Source: Eunapius fragilis (taxonomy: Eukaryota > Porifera > Demospongiae > Spongillida > Spongillidae). From it: 64,000 nucleotides of DNA. Below are positions 1-8,982 of this stretch, in pieces. How positions within the stretch are numbered: the first letter of the stretch is position 1; the number at the start of each line of letters is the position of its first letter. The stretch covers positions 24,521,036 to 24,585,035 of the forward strand of contig OY811971.1 of the NCBI GenBank assembly GCA_963681505.1, in the 5' to 3' direction. Below the pieces are notes generated by a model. That model was not told the origin of the DNA and searched no databases. It saw only the letters and a list, made by a program, of their open reading frames with translations. The position numbers were made by a program, and so were the translations under genes.

Positions 1-240
1 ATGTGATTTCGGACTACCATGGTTTTGGTACATGTATATCATTTTATACAGAGGAGTTTAGCAAAGCAAAAACATTTTTTTCATGGCCTCGTTTTGATGC
101 AAAATTATCATTTTCATTGGTCGTTTTATGTTTGTTGTAACACATACACACACACATTGGTTAACATATTTAGATCATTTGAGCCTTCACATATGTCCAC
201 ATAAATACATGTTGTCTTTGAATTAGCTCTAATTCCTTAT
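1..240 (+). repeat. Dispersed low-copy repeat, copy 1
   Basis: Contains ATGGTTTTGGTA, TTTAGCAAA, an ACACACACACATTGGTT stretch and CTTCACATATGTCCACAT. The same string of landmarks recurs at about 7,930-8,100 and, inverted, at 45,750-45,890. No coding potential is recognised. Confidence 0.6.
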
Positions 241-395
241 TGTGTTGACTTGGGCTAGGGAGGACTAAGGAGGACTAGGGAGGACTAGGGAGGACTAGGG
301 AGAACTTGGGAGGACTAGGGAGGACTAGGGAGGACTTGGGAGGACTAGGGAGGGCTAGGGAGGACTAGGGAGGACTAGGGAGGACTTGGGGGAGT
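241..395 (+). repeat. 10-bp minisatellite (GGGAGGACTA)
   Basis: About fifteen tandem units of GGGAGGACTA, with variants such as GGGAGGACTT. The inverted counterpart is at 55,379-55,593 in the right arm. A short degenerate run of the same words occurs at 52,000-52,050. Confidence 0.9.
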
Positions 396-1085
396 TGTGG
401 TGTTAAAGAAGCAGTCTGAGGGCTGTGTAGTGCTTACTTCCCATCTTGTTACAAATTCCTACTGCACTCCATACACTGTTAACACAACACTCCCTTTGGT
501 TTACACATTTCTGAATTGAGAGGTCCCATGCTTAATGCATGGATGTGAGTCAGCAGTCAGCATAGGTATGAGGATTAGTTCTAAATAATGCACTACTGAG
601 TACTTGTAGTCCCACAGGTCCACTCATATGAGACATGTGCATCATTCCATTCCAGGGGCAGCCCAAGATGGTCTGGGGACTAGGATGACTCCAGGGACTG
701 AGGGACCTCTAGGTCCAGCTGGTCATCATCCTCTTCATCTAGCCACAGGTGACCATCACCAGCCTGCTCTATTGCTTAGCTCATCATCGGGACATCCGAG
801 CTTGCTCGATTGCTTAGTTCATGCACACAGGAGTGTATGTGACGAGTGTGTGTGTGTGTGTGTGTGTGAGTGGTGTTTAATGCATACACACCATCACCAT
901 GGTGACTTGCACACACGTAAATCTAATCACTGTCACAATTAATGCTTGCATTGCAGAGTGATTAACTTGAAGGAGTTAGTAAACATGGCGCATGTCCACC
1001 ATTCATTCAGCGGGCCTGCTGTCATAGCTCAAACCACGTACACAATAAATTATAATGATTAGGTCTGTTGGTTGTTGGACGACAC
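396..1085. other. Low-copy DNA shared with right arm, no recognised gene
   Basis: Positions 400-760 match 54,960-55,370 in reverse. A short open frame near 628-760 is shared by the two arms but resembles nothing I know. A (GT)n run lies at about 846-870. From about 770 onward the sequence is related to the segment that carries the PSMD2 exon. Confidence 0.5.
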
Positions 1086-1800
1086 GGGACATCCGAGCGT
1101 GCTCGATTGCTTAGCTCATGCACACAGCAGGACACAAGCGAGAGTGATTGTATGTGACGTGTGTGCGTGTGTTTGTGTGTGTGTGTGTGTGAGTGGTGTT
1201 TAATGCATACACACCTGGATACCATCATCACCATGGTGACTTGCACACACACATGGAGTATTGTATCATGTAGCAGGGGATAACCCCTTATGTTACCAGT
1301 AATGGTATAAATGTAGTTACCATTGGTAACCATTGTCTCTTTCCACCAGTGTGGTACGTAAGCAGCTGGCCTTCATGTTGGACAGACAGCAGATGTTCCT
1401 GGAGCTTGAAGAAGACTGCTCTGATGACGATGACATCACCGAGATCATGTCCAATGTACACCTCAACACCAACTTCCTCAACTTAGCCAGAGAGGTGAGG
1501 TCACCACACCCAACTTGCAATGAGCTGTTAGTTAACTAATGTGTTAATATTTATTGCCCTGAAACATGGGAGGGATGACAATGGCCATTTCTTGTAGTTG
1601 TGGTCCAGAAATGGTTACGCCCCCTCCCCTAGGGTCATGAAAATCATAATTGTAATCTCCCCAATCATGAACCAGTTTTACAATGTGTAGTTAGTTAATT
1701 AATGGTAAATAATTATTTTACAAGAGTTATAAGCTGTAACTCCCTTATGTACAAGGTGATTGGAAAGTTGTGCAAAATCTTTGAATGTTACAATTCGCAT
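1086..1800 (+). repeat. Duplicated PSMD2-exon segment, copy 1
   Basis: About 700 bp repeated in direct orientation at about 13,097-13,800. Shared landmarks are the GGACACAAGC stretch, a (GT)n run, the exon with its splice sites, and the downstream GGTGATTGGAAAGTTGTGCA. It is absent from the corresponding part of the right arm, where about 54,660 continues straight into low-copy DNA. Confidence 0.75.
1350..1494 (+). pseudogene. PSMD2: Isolated internal exon of PSMD2/Rpn1 (copy 1)
   Basis: The translation contains [18 protein letters not shown], an acidic stretch, then [18 protein letters not shown]. This closely follows the segment of animal PSMD2 (Rpn1, scaffold subunit of the 26S proteasome base) that reads [12 protein letters not shown] followed by EIMSNV.LN.NFL.LARE. 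The exon is bounded by a pyrimidine-rich acceptor (CTCTTTCCACCAG) and a donor (GAG/GTGAGG). It starts with the last base of a codon and ends on a codon boundary. The next expected residues of the protein (LDIMEP-like) are not found nearby, so this is one stranded exon: a gene fragment or a duplicated exon, not a whole gene. The frame is intact. Family assignment is strong; current function is doubtful. Confidence 0.75.
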
Positions 1801-2626
1801 GGAAAAATCATGCTATTGAACCAAAAACATGCCAGTGATTTATATATAGGTTAGACACTGAAACGGAGGGATCTACGTGGGTATGCATTAAATCCCAGTG
1901 TGTTTTGACAGGCTATTGCTACATGTATGTGAGGATATCAGCACACTACCTGTTCAACTACCACTCCCACAAGACAAGATGGTGGACCCCTTGCCCTTGG
2001 TCCAACAGTGGCTAGCTACAAAGAGCTAACTACTCTCCCACACTGGCAGGCTGTCATTTGCAGCCAAAGTAATTTCAGCAGTAATTCTACCTGGGGCCTC
2101 AAGCTACAGCCAGACATCTGGTCAGGTGAGGTGATGTCATAGCATGCTGGCTTTGGTAAACACCATTTGGTGGCCAATGTTGTGGTTTAGGGAGATCTGA
2201 TTGGTTGTTTTTAGTCTGCTGTTATAACCATGTGACACTTGCAATACCATATAAGGAGAGGTGACCTCAAATTGTATCTGACCAATGGAGATCTGATTGG
2301 TTGTTTACTGCCTACCAATGTAAACCACACCCACCCACAACAAGGGCCTGGTTTGGTACATACATGTAGGTCACCCAGCTGTTGGCCAACCTCACCATTG
2401 TGCCTGTCTGTCTTCCCCACTATCCTGGCTAGTGTAGCCATGACCAGTGGTCTGGCTTGGTACCAGCTGGTCACTTTGGTGGTGGTGGGGTGGATGGTTT
2501 GGGAACACAGGTCCTGAGAGGTACTAATGTCCTTGTCCCCCCCTCCCCCCCCAAATTATTGTTAATTGTTATTTTACTCTATACAAATAAATAAAAAACA
2601 TTCTCTATGAGAAAGTTGGTGGCATA
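1801..2626. other. Low-copy DNA shared with right arm
   Basis: Matches 53,940-54,660 in reverse complement, including GGCCTCAAGCTACAGCCAGA and the repeated phrase GATCTGATTGGTTG. An open frame on the plus strand (2,239-2,517) contains a hydrophobic run with two Trp residues, but the minus strand is open too and no family is recognised. No gene is called. Confidence 0.5.
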
Positions 2627-2693
2627 TAGGATTTGAAGGCAATGGTGGTGTAAAAAGGAAGGAAACAAGGGTCTAATAATAAGGGAAAATGGA

Positions 2694-2765
2694 ATAGTCC
2701 TATATTTAGCACACGAACAACATACTATATCCTACATAATAGAAATGTGCTAAATATAGGACTAT
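2694..2765. repeat. 72-bp hairpin, 20-bp perfect stem
   Basis: The arms 2,694-2,713 and 2,746-2,765 (starting ATAGTCCTATATTTAGC) are exact reverse complements, separated by 32 bases. Copies occur at 5,469-5,539 (one mismatch) and 53,772-53,843. Confidence 0.85.
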
Positions 2766-3797
2766 TATGGATCTGGATTGATGTCTTGCAGCAACATCCC
2801 CTACTTCCTGTCCTGACTCTTGATTTTGGTCTTCAGTGCATGGCCCCTCCCCCTGAGTGCAGAGGGTACATGGCCCCTCCCCCTGGGTACAGAGGGTAGA
2901 TGGCCCCTCCCCCTGAGTACAGAGGGTACATGACCCCTCACCCTGAGTACAGAGGGTATATGGCCCCTCCCCCTGAGTGCAGAGGGTATATGGCCCCTCC
3001 CCCTGAGTACAGAGGGTACATGGCCCCTCCCCCTGTGTGCAGAGGGTATATGGCCCCTCCCCCTGAGTACAGAGGGTATATGGCCCCTCCCCCTGAGTAC
3101 AGAGGGTACATGGCCCCTCCCCCTGTGTGCAGAGGGTATATGGCCCCTCCCCCTGAGTACAGAGGGTATATGGCCCCTCCCCCTGAGTACAGAGGGTATA
3201 TGGCCCCTCCCCCTGAGTACAGAGGGTATATGGCCCCTCCCCCTGAGTACAGAGGGTATATGGCCCCTCCCCCTGAGTGCAGAGGGTACGTATATGGCCC
3301 CTCCCCCTGAGTACAGAGGGTATATGGCCCCTCCCCCTGGGTACAGAGGGTACATGGCCCCTCCCCTGAGTACAGAGGGTATATGGCCCCTCCCCTTGGG
3401 TACAGAGGGTACATGGCCCCTCCCCCTGAGTACAGAGGGTATATGGCCCCTCCCCCTGGGTACAGAGGGTACATGGCCCCTCCCCCTGAGTACAGAGGGT
3501 ACATGTATGTGGCCCATCCTCCTGGTCTTCAGTGTTTGGTACAGGTGGTTCTGCCGTATCCTGCTGCGTTGCTGGGACCTCTGGCTCTTGCTCATAGGAA
3601 GGACTTTCCACTCGCAGGACATTGTATGATGGCTTCAGAAACTTCCTGTTTCTTCGCAGGATCCTGCCGTCCACGTCTATTATGTAGGATCTGTCGGACA
3701 GCTTGTCGACACATTCCATGATTCCACTGCATCTTCCTGGGCAACATGTCTCGGACCAATACCAGTAGCCCCTCTTGTGATTTCTACAGGAGTTCAC
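2706..3797 (-). pseudogene. Ty3/Gypsy pol C-terminus fused to decapeptide repeats
   Basis: The first ~90 residues read KRGYWYWSETC, then DRSYIIDVDGRILRRNRKFL. This is the pattern found after the integrase core in K02A2.6-like Ty3/Gypsy polyproteins (a strand with DGR and an RRNRKFLKP-type motif). A ProGlu-rich linker follows, and then about 24 in-frame copies of a 10-residue unit, GEGPYTLCTQ, encoded by the 30-bp minisatellite. The frame then ends after a short unique tail. Protease, RT, RNase H and the integrase core are absent, so this is a 3' fragment. The repeated tail looks like expansion of DNA inside the reading frame. Expression is unknown. Confidence 0.65.
2838..3507 (+). repeat. 30-bp minisatellite, array 1
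   Basis: About 22 units of TGGCCCCTCCCCCTGAGTAC plus AGAGGGTACA, with variants at TAC/TGC, GAG/GTG and TACA/TATA. The unit is ten codons long and stop-free on several frames, which produces multiple spurious open frames. Confidence 0.95.
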
Positions 3798-4715
3798 CCG
3801 AATTTGGATTACTTCCTGCTGGTGTACTTTGGATTACTTCCTGCCAGTGTTACTTCCTGCCTGTGTTACTTCCTGCTGGTGTATTTTCTTATTCTGCATG
3901 TTCTTCTATACCTCGGGCCACAGCTTGTTAGTCACCATGGGGATAGCCCCCCCCCCCCCCTCCTAGTTCTCCGTGCCAGGAACCGTTGGCTTGGGCTTAC
4001 ATCTAATCCTACAGTACAGTAGGTGTGTTACACCATTCCAGTAGAGCCCAAAAAGTCTTTACTTCAGCAACCAATTTGAAATCATCACAGCTGATCAATC
4101 TATTATAGGGTGATGACATTGTGTGTTGGAATTCCCAGCTTTTTGCCAAGTACCTGTGAACTCCCAGCCTATGAAGTGTCCCCGTAGCTACCAAAGTGTG
4201 TGGGAGGTCAGAAGTGGTGCCTGTACCTCAGTTATAGCTGCTAGCTATAACTGCAGTGGTGGATGCCATAAAAGAGCAGTTCACTTGATATGGAATACGA
4301 CTGGTAGTGCAAACAGATGGGCAGAGTACGTTACTCCCTTTTAATATTACAAGGGTCACAACAAAAGGGCAAGGCCAGCTAACACACACAGAAGACGTAC
4401 AAAAGAGTCGCAGGTCATTCCAGCTAACTATTTTTATTCATTTTTAGCATCTTAAGTTTAGTACCGAGCTAAGTGTCCCCAGCAAGTCAAAAGACACAAC
4501 CTAAAAACGACCACAGACTTGCTCACCTTGTCATTTCTTGTTAGCGAGATACTACTCATTCTATTGAACTAAGGAACAGATATGACCCAACTATCGCTAC
4601 GATATGACCAAGCTAAATACAAATCTCCAACACCTCACAAATACTTTAAGGTGGCACACACCCCACCCCACCTGGGCCCATGCTCAACTGTGCTACCCTG
4701 ACCTCATGAATACAC
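3798..4715. other. Spacer between pol C-terminus and 18-bp array
   Basis: Contains GAAGTAA/TACTTCCTGC direct repeats at 3,810-3,880, a C-run near 3,948, and a 70-codon open frame from 4,123. That frame is kept in the other two module copies (6,337 and 52,783-53,004 minus) but resembles no family I know. Positions 4,345-4,600 are shared with the right arm (52,580-52,790) and deleted from copy 2. Confidence 0.5.
4229..4253. repeat. Perfect 11-bp hairpin with 3-nt loop
   Basis: CAGTTATAGCT, loop GCT, then its exact reverse complement. Identical hairpins sit at 6,443-6,467 and 52,874-52,898 in the other module copies. Confidence 0.85.
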
Positions 4716-5391
4716 AACTCCACAACCAGCTCTGGCTCCACAACCAGCCCTGGCTCCATAACCAGCTCTGGCTCCACAACCAACTCTGGCTCCACAACCA
4801 GCTCTGGCTCCACAACCAGCTCTGGCTCCACAACCAGCTCTGGCTCCACAACCAGCTCTGGCCCCACAACCAGCTTTGGCTCCATAACCAGCTCTGGCTC
4901 CACAACCAGCTCTGGCCCCACAACCAGCTCTGACTCCACAACCAGCTCTGGCTCCATATCCAGCTCTTGCCCCACAACCAGCTCTGGCTCCACAACCAGC
5001 ACTGGCTCCATATCCAGCTCTGGCTCCACAACCAGCTCTGTCCCCACAACCAGCTCTGGCCCCACAACCAGCTCTGGCTCCACAACCAGCTCTGGCCCCA
5101 CAACCAGCTCTGGCTCCACAACCAGCACTGACCCCACTACCAGCTCAGGCTCCACAACCAGCTCTGGCCCCACAACCATATCTGGCTCCACAACCAGCTC
5201 TGGCCCCACAACCAGCTCTGGTACCACAACCAGCTCTGGCCCCACAACCAGCTCTGGCTCCACAACCAGCTCTGGCTCCACAACCAGCTCTGGCCCCACA
5301 ACCAGCTCTGGCTCCACAACCAGCTCTGGCTCCACAACCAGCTCTGGCTCCACAACCAGCTCTGGCTCCACAACCAGCTCTGGCTCTCTAT
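4716..5391 (+). repeat. 18-bp minisatellite, array 1
   Basis: About 37 units of AGCTCTGGCTCCACAACC, with CTCC/CCCC and ACA/ATA variants. The minus strand reads as six-residue units ELVVEP or ELVVGP. The unit is a multiple of three and stop-free in several frames. Confidence 0.95.
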
Positions 5392-5468
5392 AGGATTTGA
5401 AGGCAATGGTGGTGTAAAAAGGAAGGAAAAAGGAAGGAAACAAGGGTCTAATAATAACGGAAAATGGA

Positions 5469-5539
5469 ATAGTCCTATAATTAGCACACGAACAACATAC
5501 TATATCCTACATATAGAAATGTGCTAAATATAGGACTAT
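5469..5539. repeat. Hairpin, module copy 2
   Basis: Same hairpin as 2,694-2,765. The left stem has TATAATT in place of TATATTT and the loop is one base shorter. Confidence 0.8.
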
Positions 5540-6022
5540 TATGGATCTGGATTGATGTCTTGCAGCAACATCCCCTACTTCCTGTCCTGACTCTTGATTT
5601 TGGTCTTCAGTGCATGGCCCCTCCCCCTGAGTACAGAAGGTATATGGCCCCTCCCCCTGAGTACAGAGGGTACATGGCCCCTCCCCCTGAGTGCAGAGGG
5701 TATATGGCCCCTCCCCCTGAGTGCAGAGGGTATATGGCCCCTCCCCCTGGTCTTCAGTGTTTGGTACAGGTGGTTCTGCCGTACCCTGCTGCGTTGCTGG
5801 GACCTCTGGCTCTTTCTCATAGGAAGGAGTTTCCACTCGCAGGACATTGTATGATGGCTTCAGAAACTTCCTGTTTCTTCGCAGGATCCGGCCGTCCACG
5901 TCTATTATGTCGGATCTGTCGGACAGCTTGTCGACACATTCCACGATTCCACTGTGTCTTCCTGGCCAACATGTCTTGGACCAATACCAGTAGCCCCTCT
6001 TGTGATCTCTACAGGAGTTCAC
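5507..6022 (-). pseudogene. Ty3/Gypsy pol C-terminus, module copy 2
   Basis: Near-identical to the first ~95 residues of the copy ending at 3,797 (KRGYWYWSKTC, VDGRILRRNRKFLKP), followed by only four or five copies of the GEGPYTLCTQ decapeptide and the same unique tail. The short array shows that array length varies between copies while the flanking pol remnant stays in frame. It lacks every catalytic domain. Confidence 0.65.
5613..5748 (+). repeat. 30-bp minisatellite, array 2
   Basis: Four to five units of the same 30-bp monomer as 2,838-3,507, inside the minus-strand pol remnant. Confidence 0.9.
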
Positions 6023-6442
6023 CCGAAATTGGATTACTTCCTGCTGGTGTATTTTGGATTACTTCCTGCCAGTGTTACTTCCTGCCGGTGTATTTTCTTA
6101 TTCTGCATGTTCTCCTGTACCTCGGGCCACAGCTTGTTAGTCGCCATGGGGATAGCTCCCCCCCCCCCCCCTCCCCCTAGTTTTCTGTGCCAGGAACCGT
6201 TGGCTTGGGCTTACATCTAATCCTACAGTACAGTAGGTGTGTTACACCATTCCAGTAGAGCTCAAAAAGTCTTTACTTCAGCAACCATTTTGCAATCTTC
6301 ACAGCTGATCAATCTATTATAGGGTGATGACATTGTGTGTTGGAATTCCCAGCTTATAGCCAAGTCCCTGTGAACTCCCAGCCTATGAAGTGTCCCCGTA
6401 GCTACCAATGTGTGTGGGAGGTCAGAAGTGGTGCCTGTACTT

Positions 6443-6467
6443 CAGTTATAGCTGCTAGCTATAACTG
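6443..6467. repeat. 11-bp hairpin, module copy 2
   Basis: Identical in stem and loop to 4,229-4,253. Confidence 0.85.
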
Positions 6468-6716
6468 CAGTGGTGGATGCCATAAAAGTGCAGTTCACTT
6501 GATATGGAATACGACTGGTAGTGCAAACAGATGGGCAGAGTACGTTACTCCCTTTCATTTCTTGCTTGAAGGATACTTTCCATATCTATATAAATAACCA
6601 TCTCTATGATACGTCTAAGCTAAATACAAATCTCCAACACCTTACAAATACTTTAAGGTGGCACACACCCCACCCCACCTGGGCCCATGCACAAAAGTGC
6701 TACCCTGACCTCATGA

Positions 6717-7154
6717 ATGCACAACCCCACAACCAGCTCTGGTCCCACAACCAGCTCTGGCTCCACAACCAGCTCTGGCCCCACAACCAGCTCTGGCTCC
6801 ACAACCAGCTCTGTCCCCACAACCAGCTCTGGCCCCACAACCAGCTCTTGCTCCCCAACCAGCTCTGGCTCCACAACCAGCTCTGGCTCCACAACCAGCT
6901 CTGGCTCCACAACCAGCTCTGGCCCCACAACCAGCTCTGGCTCCACAACCAGCTCTGACCCCACAACCAGCTCTGGCTCCACAAACAGCTCTGGCTCCAC
7001 AACCAACTCTGACCCCACAACCAGCTCTGGCTCCACAACCAGCTCTGGCTCCATAACCAGCTCTGGCTCCATAACCAGCTCTGGCCCCACAACCAGCTCG
7101 GGCCCCACAACCAGCTCTGGCTCCACAACCAGCTCTGGCCCCACAACCAGCTAT
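6717..7154 (+). repeat. 18-bp minisatellite, array 2
   Basis: About 24 units of the AGCTCTGGCTCCACAACC monomer with single-base variants. It ends abruptly at 7,154 where the 27-bp array begins with no spacer. In the right arm these two arrays are 1.2 kb apart. Confidence 0.95.
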
Positions 7155-7705
7155 TACTGAGCACCACCGACAAAAGGGTATTACTGAGCACCACCGACAA
7201 AAGGGTATTACTGAGCACCACCGACAAAAGGGTATTACTGAGCACCACCGACAAAAGGGTATTACTGAGCACCACCGACAAAAGGGTATTACTGAGCACC
7301 ACCGACAAAAGGGTATTACTGAGCACCACCGACAAAAGGGTATTACTGAGCACCACTGACAAAAGGGTATTACTGAGCACCACCGACAAAAGGGTATTAC
7401 TGAGCACCAAAGACAAAAGGGTATTACTGAGCACCAAAGACAAAAGGGTATTACTGAGCACCACCGACAAAAGGTTATTACTGAGCACCACCGACAAAAG
7501 GGTATTACTGAGCACCACCACAAAAGGGTATTACTGAGCACCACCGACAAAAGGGTATTACTGAGCACCACCGACAAAAGGGTATTACTGAGCACCAAAG
7601 ACAAAAGGTATTACTGAGCACCACCGACAAAAGGGTATTACTGAGCACCACCGACAAAAGGGTATTACTGAGTACCACCGACAAATGGGTATTACTGAGC
7701 ACCAA
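7155..7705 (+). repeat. 27-bp minisatellite inside a Gypsy integrase remnant
   Basis: About 20 units of ATTACTGAGCACCACCGACA plus AAAGGGT. In the frame that continues into the downstream integrase tail each unit reads ITEHHRQKG. Variants include CACCAAAGAC. The unit length of nine codons keeps the frame. Confidence 0.95.
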
Positions 7706-7857
7706 AGACAAAAGGCTATGTACAATGTCAAAGTACATGGTGCTCCGTATCAAGTAGGTGACTGGGTATGGCTACATTCACCAGCTGTGCCCCGGGGTCA
7801 ATGTAGGAAATTACATCACCTATCCTTCACCTGTGTGTGCTGTGAGCTAGGGTAGTC
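7690..7857 (+). pseudogene. Ty3/Gypsy integrase C-terminal fragment
   Basis: Directly after the last 27-bp unit the frame reads EHHRQKAMYN, then VKVHGAPYQVGDWVWLH and SPAVPRGQCRKLHH. This is the conserved post-core region of Ty3/Gypsy integrases (VHG.PY.VGD.VWLHSP.VPRG...KL). The frame is lost at a stop near 7,855. The upstream catalytic core is missing here. The right arm has the core (50,850-51,190, minus) but lacks this tail, so the two arms keep complementary pieces. Confidence 0.75.
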
Positions 7858-7924
7858 TAGGTAACGAGATGGGAGTGGCTGTGGGAGTGGTTACATGTGA
7901 CCTAACACATGTGATCTAAAGATT

Positions 7925-8115
7925 CGTCCATTACATGGTTTTGGTATGTTATTTGGACTGAAGTGTTTAGCAAAAGTGGTTCTGATAGTAATCATTTTCA
8001 TCTAGGTTATTTTAGACTTTGTTTATTGTAGAACACATACACACACACATTGGTTGACATAATTAGCTTCACTTATGTCCACATTAATGGGTGCCACCAG
8101 AGATGAAACAGATCT
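7925..8115 (+). repeat. Dispersed low-copy repeat, copy 2
   Basis: Related to 1-240 and, inverted, to 45,750-45,898. In the right arm the retrotransposon at 45,899-49,947 interrupts this block between ATGTTATTT and GGACTGAAG. Confidence 0.7.
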
Positions 8116-8982
8116 CTTGATTCCAATACATGCACACCCATACACCATGCGTACACACATGTGCACCCACAATTGCCATGTGGTCAGGTAGTATATGAGA
8201 CTGTTTCTGCGGATATGTGAGCATTCAAGGCATTGTTTGCATGGTCACGAAATACGGGACTTGCCCCCCCCCCCCCCCCCCTCACCCCCAGTGGTGTTAC
8301 ATTGTATGTCTTATGCACAGGCTTCTAGAAGTATGGTGGAGCTGTTGCAGAACAGGAAGCACCGTGATTCTGAACACAAATTTATATCAGTTGTGGCTAC
8401 GCCGTGCTGTCATATTTTGTTTGAACAGAGCAGCACACCTCAATATTAGCTATAGGTAGCTGGCCTATGAACGAACTATGTGTATTGTCTAGTTGGTAAT
8501 GACAGTGACTTGCACAGCAGATGAAGGACCAATTATATGTCAAAGTGGGTTGGGTGAAGGGAGCATGATATAGGAGATGCCCAGCTATGTACCATTCTGA
8601 TGATAATTATCATATATGTGGACTATTGCCACAAATCACCCACACATGGGTACATGGTTATCAGATACAAGTACATAAATACATGTACATGTATATACCT
8701 AGCTCTCCTTAGATTTTGGGGAACCTGATCAAAGTTGGTGGTGTTAGAGGAGGAGACCCCCCAACCCATTGAATGTGTGTGTGTGGGGGGGGGGGGGGGG
8801 AGGGGTGTAACCACAGGGTCCATTTACACCATAACCTATCTCTGACAGACCACACCCATGGTCCTATCAATCCCATCTTCCCCTTCCTCCACTCCACCCA
8901 CTGCTGGGTCATGTGACTGTGGAGTTGATGTAGTGGTGTCATGGCTAGACCTCCACCCACCACATCTACTGCCACACCACCT
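8116..8982. other. Low-copy arm DNA, no recognised gene
   Basis: Well conserved with 44,896-45,750 in reverse complement. It includes poly-C and poly-G runs (8,264-8,282 and 8,785-8,801). Short open frames here are interrupted by the mononucleotide runs and differ between arms, so no gene is called. Confidence 0.6.

Larger units (their letters stand above)
2627..5391. repeat. Pol/minisatellite module, copy 1
   Basis: Begins at AGGATTTGAAGGCAATGGTGG, which recurs at 5,395 where copy 2 starts. Order: hairpin, 30-bp array, Gypsy pol C-terminus on the minus strand, spacer with an 11-bp hairpin, 18-bp array. The right arm holds one inverted copy (about 52,057-53,915). Confidence 0.75.
5392..7154. 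repeat. Pol/minisatellite module, copy 2 (left arm only)
   Basis: A shortened tandem copy of 2,627-5,391: hairpin, 5-unit 30-bp array, pol C-terminus, spacer, 18-bp array. About 250 bp of spacer present in copy 1 is missing near 6,556-6,600. The right arm has only one module, so the extra copy arose in the left arm or was lost from the right. Confidence 0.75.

Noticed and set aside
241..395. Telomere-like repeat
   Set aside because: The unit GGGAGGACTA is not a known telomeric motif, and the array is internal with an inverted partner at 55,379-55,593.
628..942. 104-codon open frame
   Set aside because: It is only partly shared with the right arm, runs through a (GT)n tract, and lacks any recognisable motif.
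2211..2517. Membrane-protein exon on the plus strand or a conserved frame on the minus strand
   Set aside because: Both strands are open, the two arms disagree in places, and no family resemblance could be defended.
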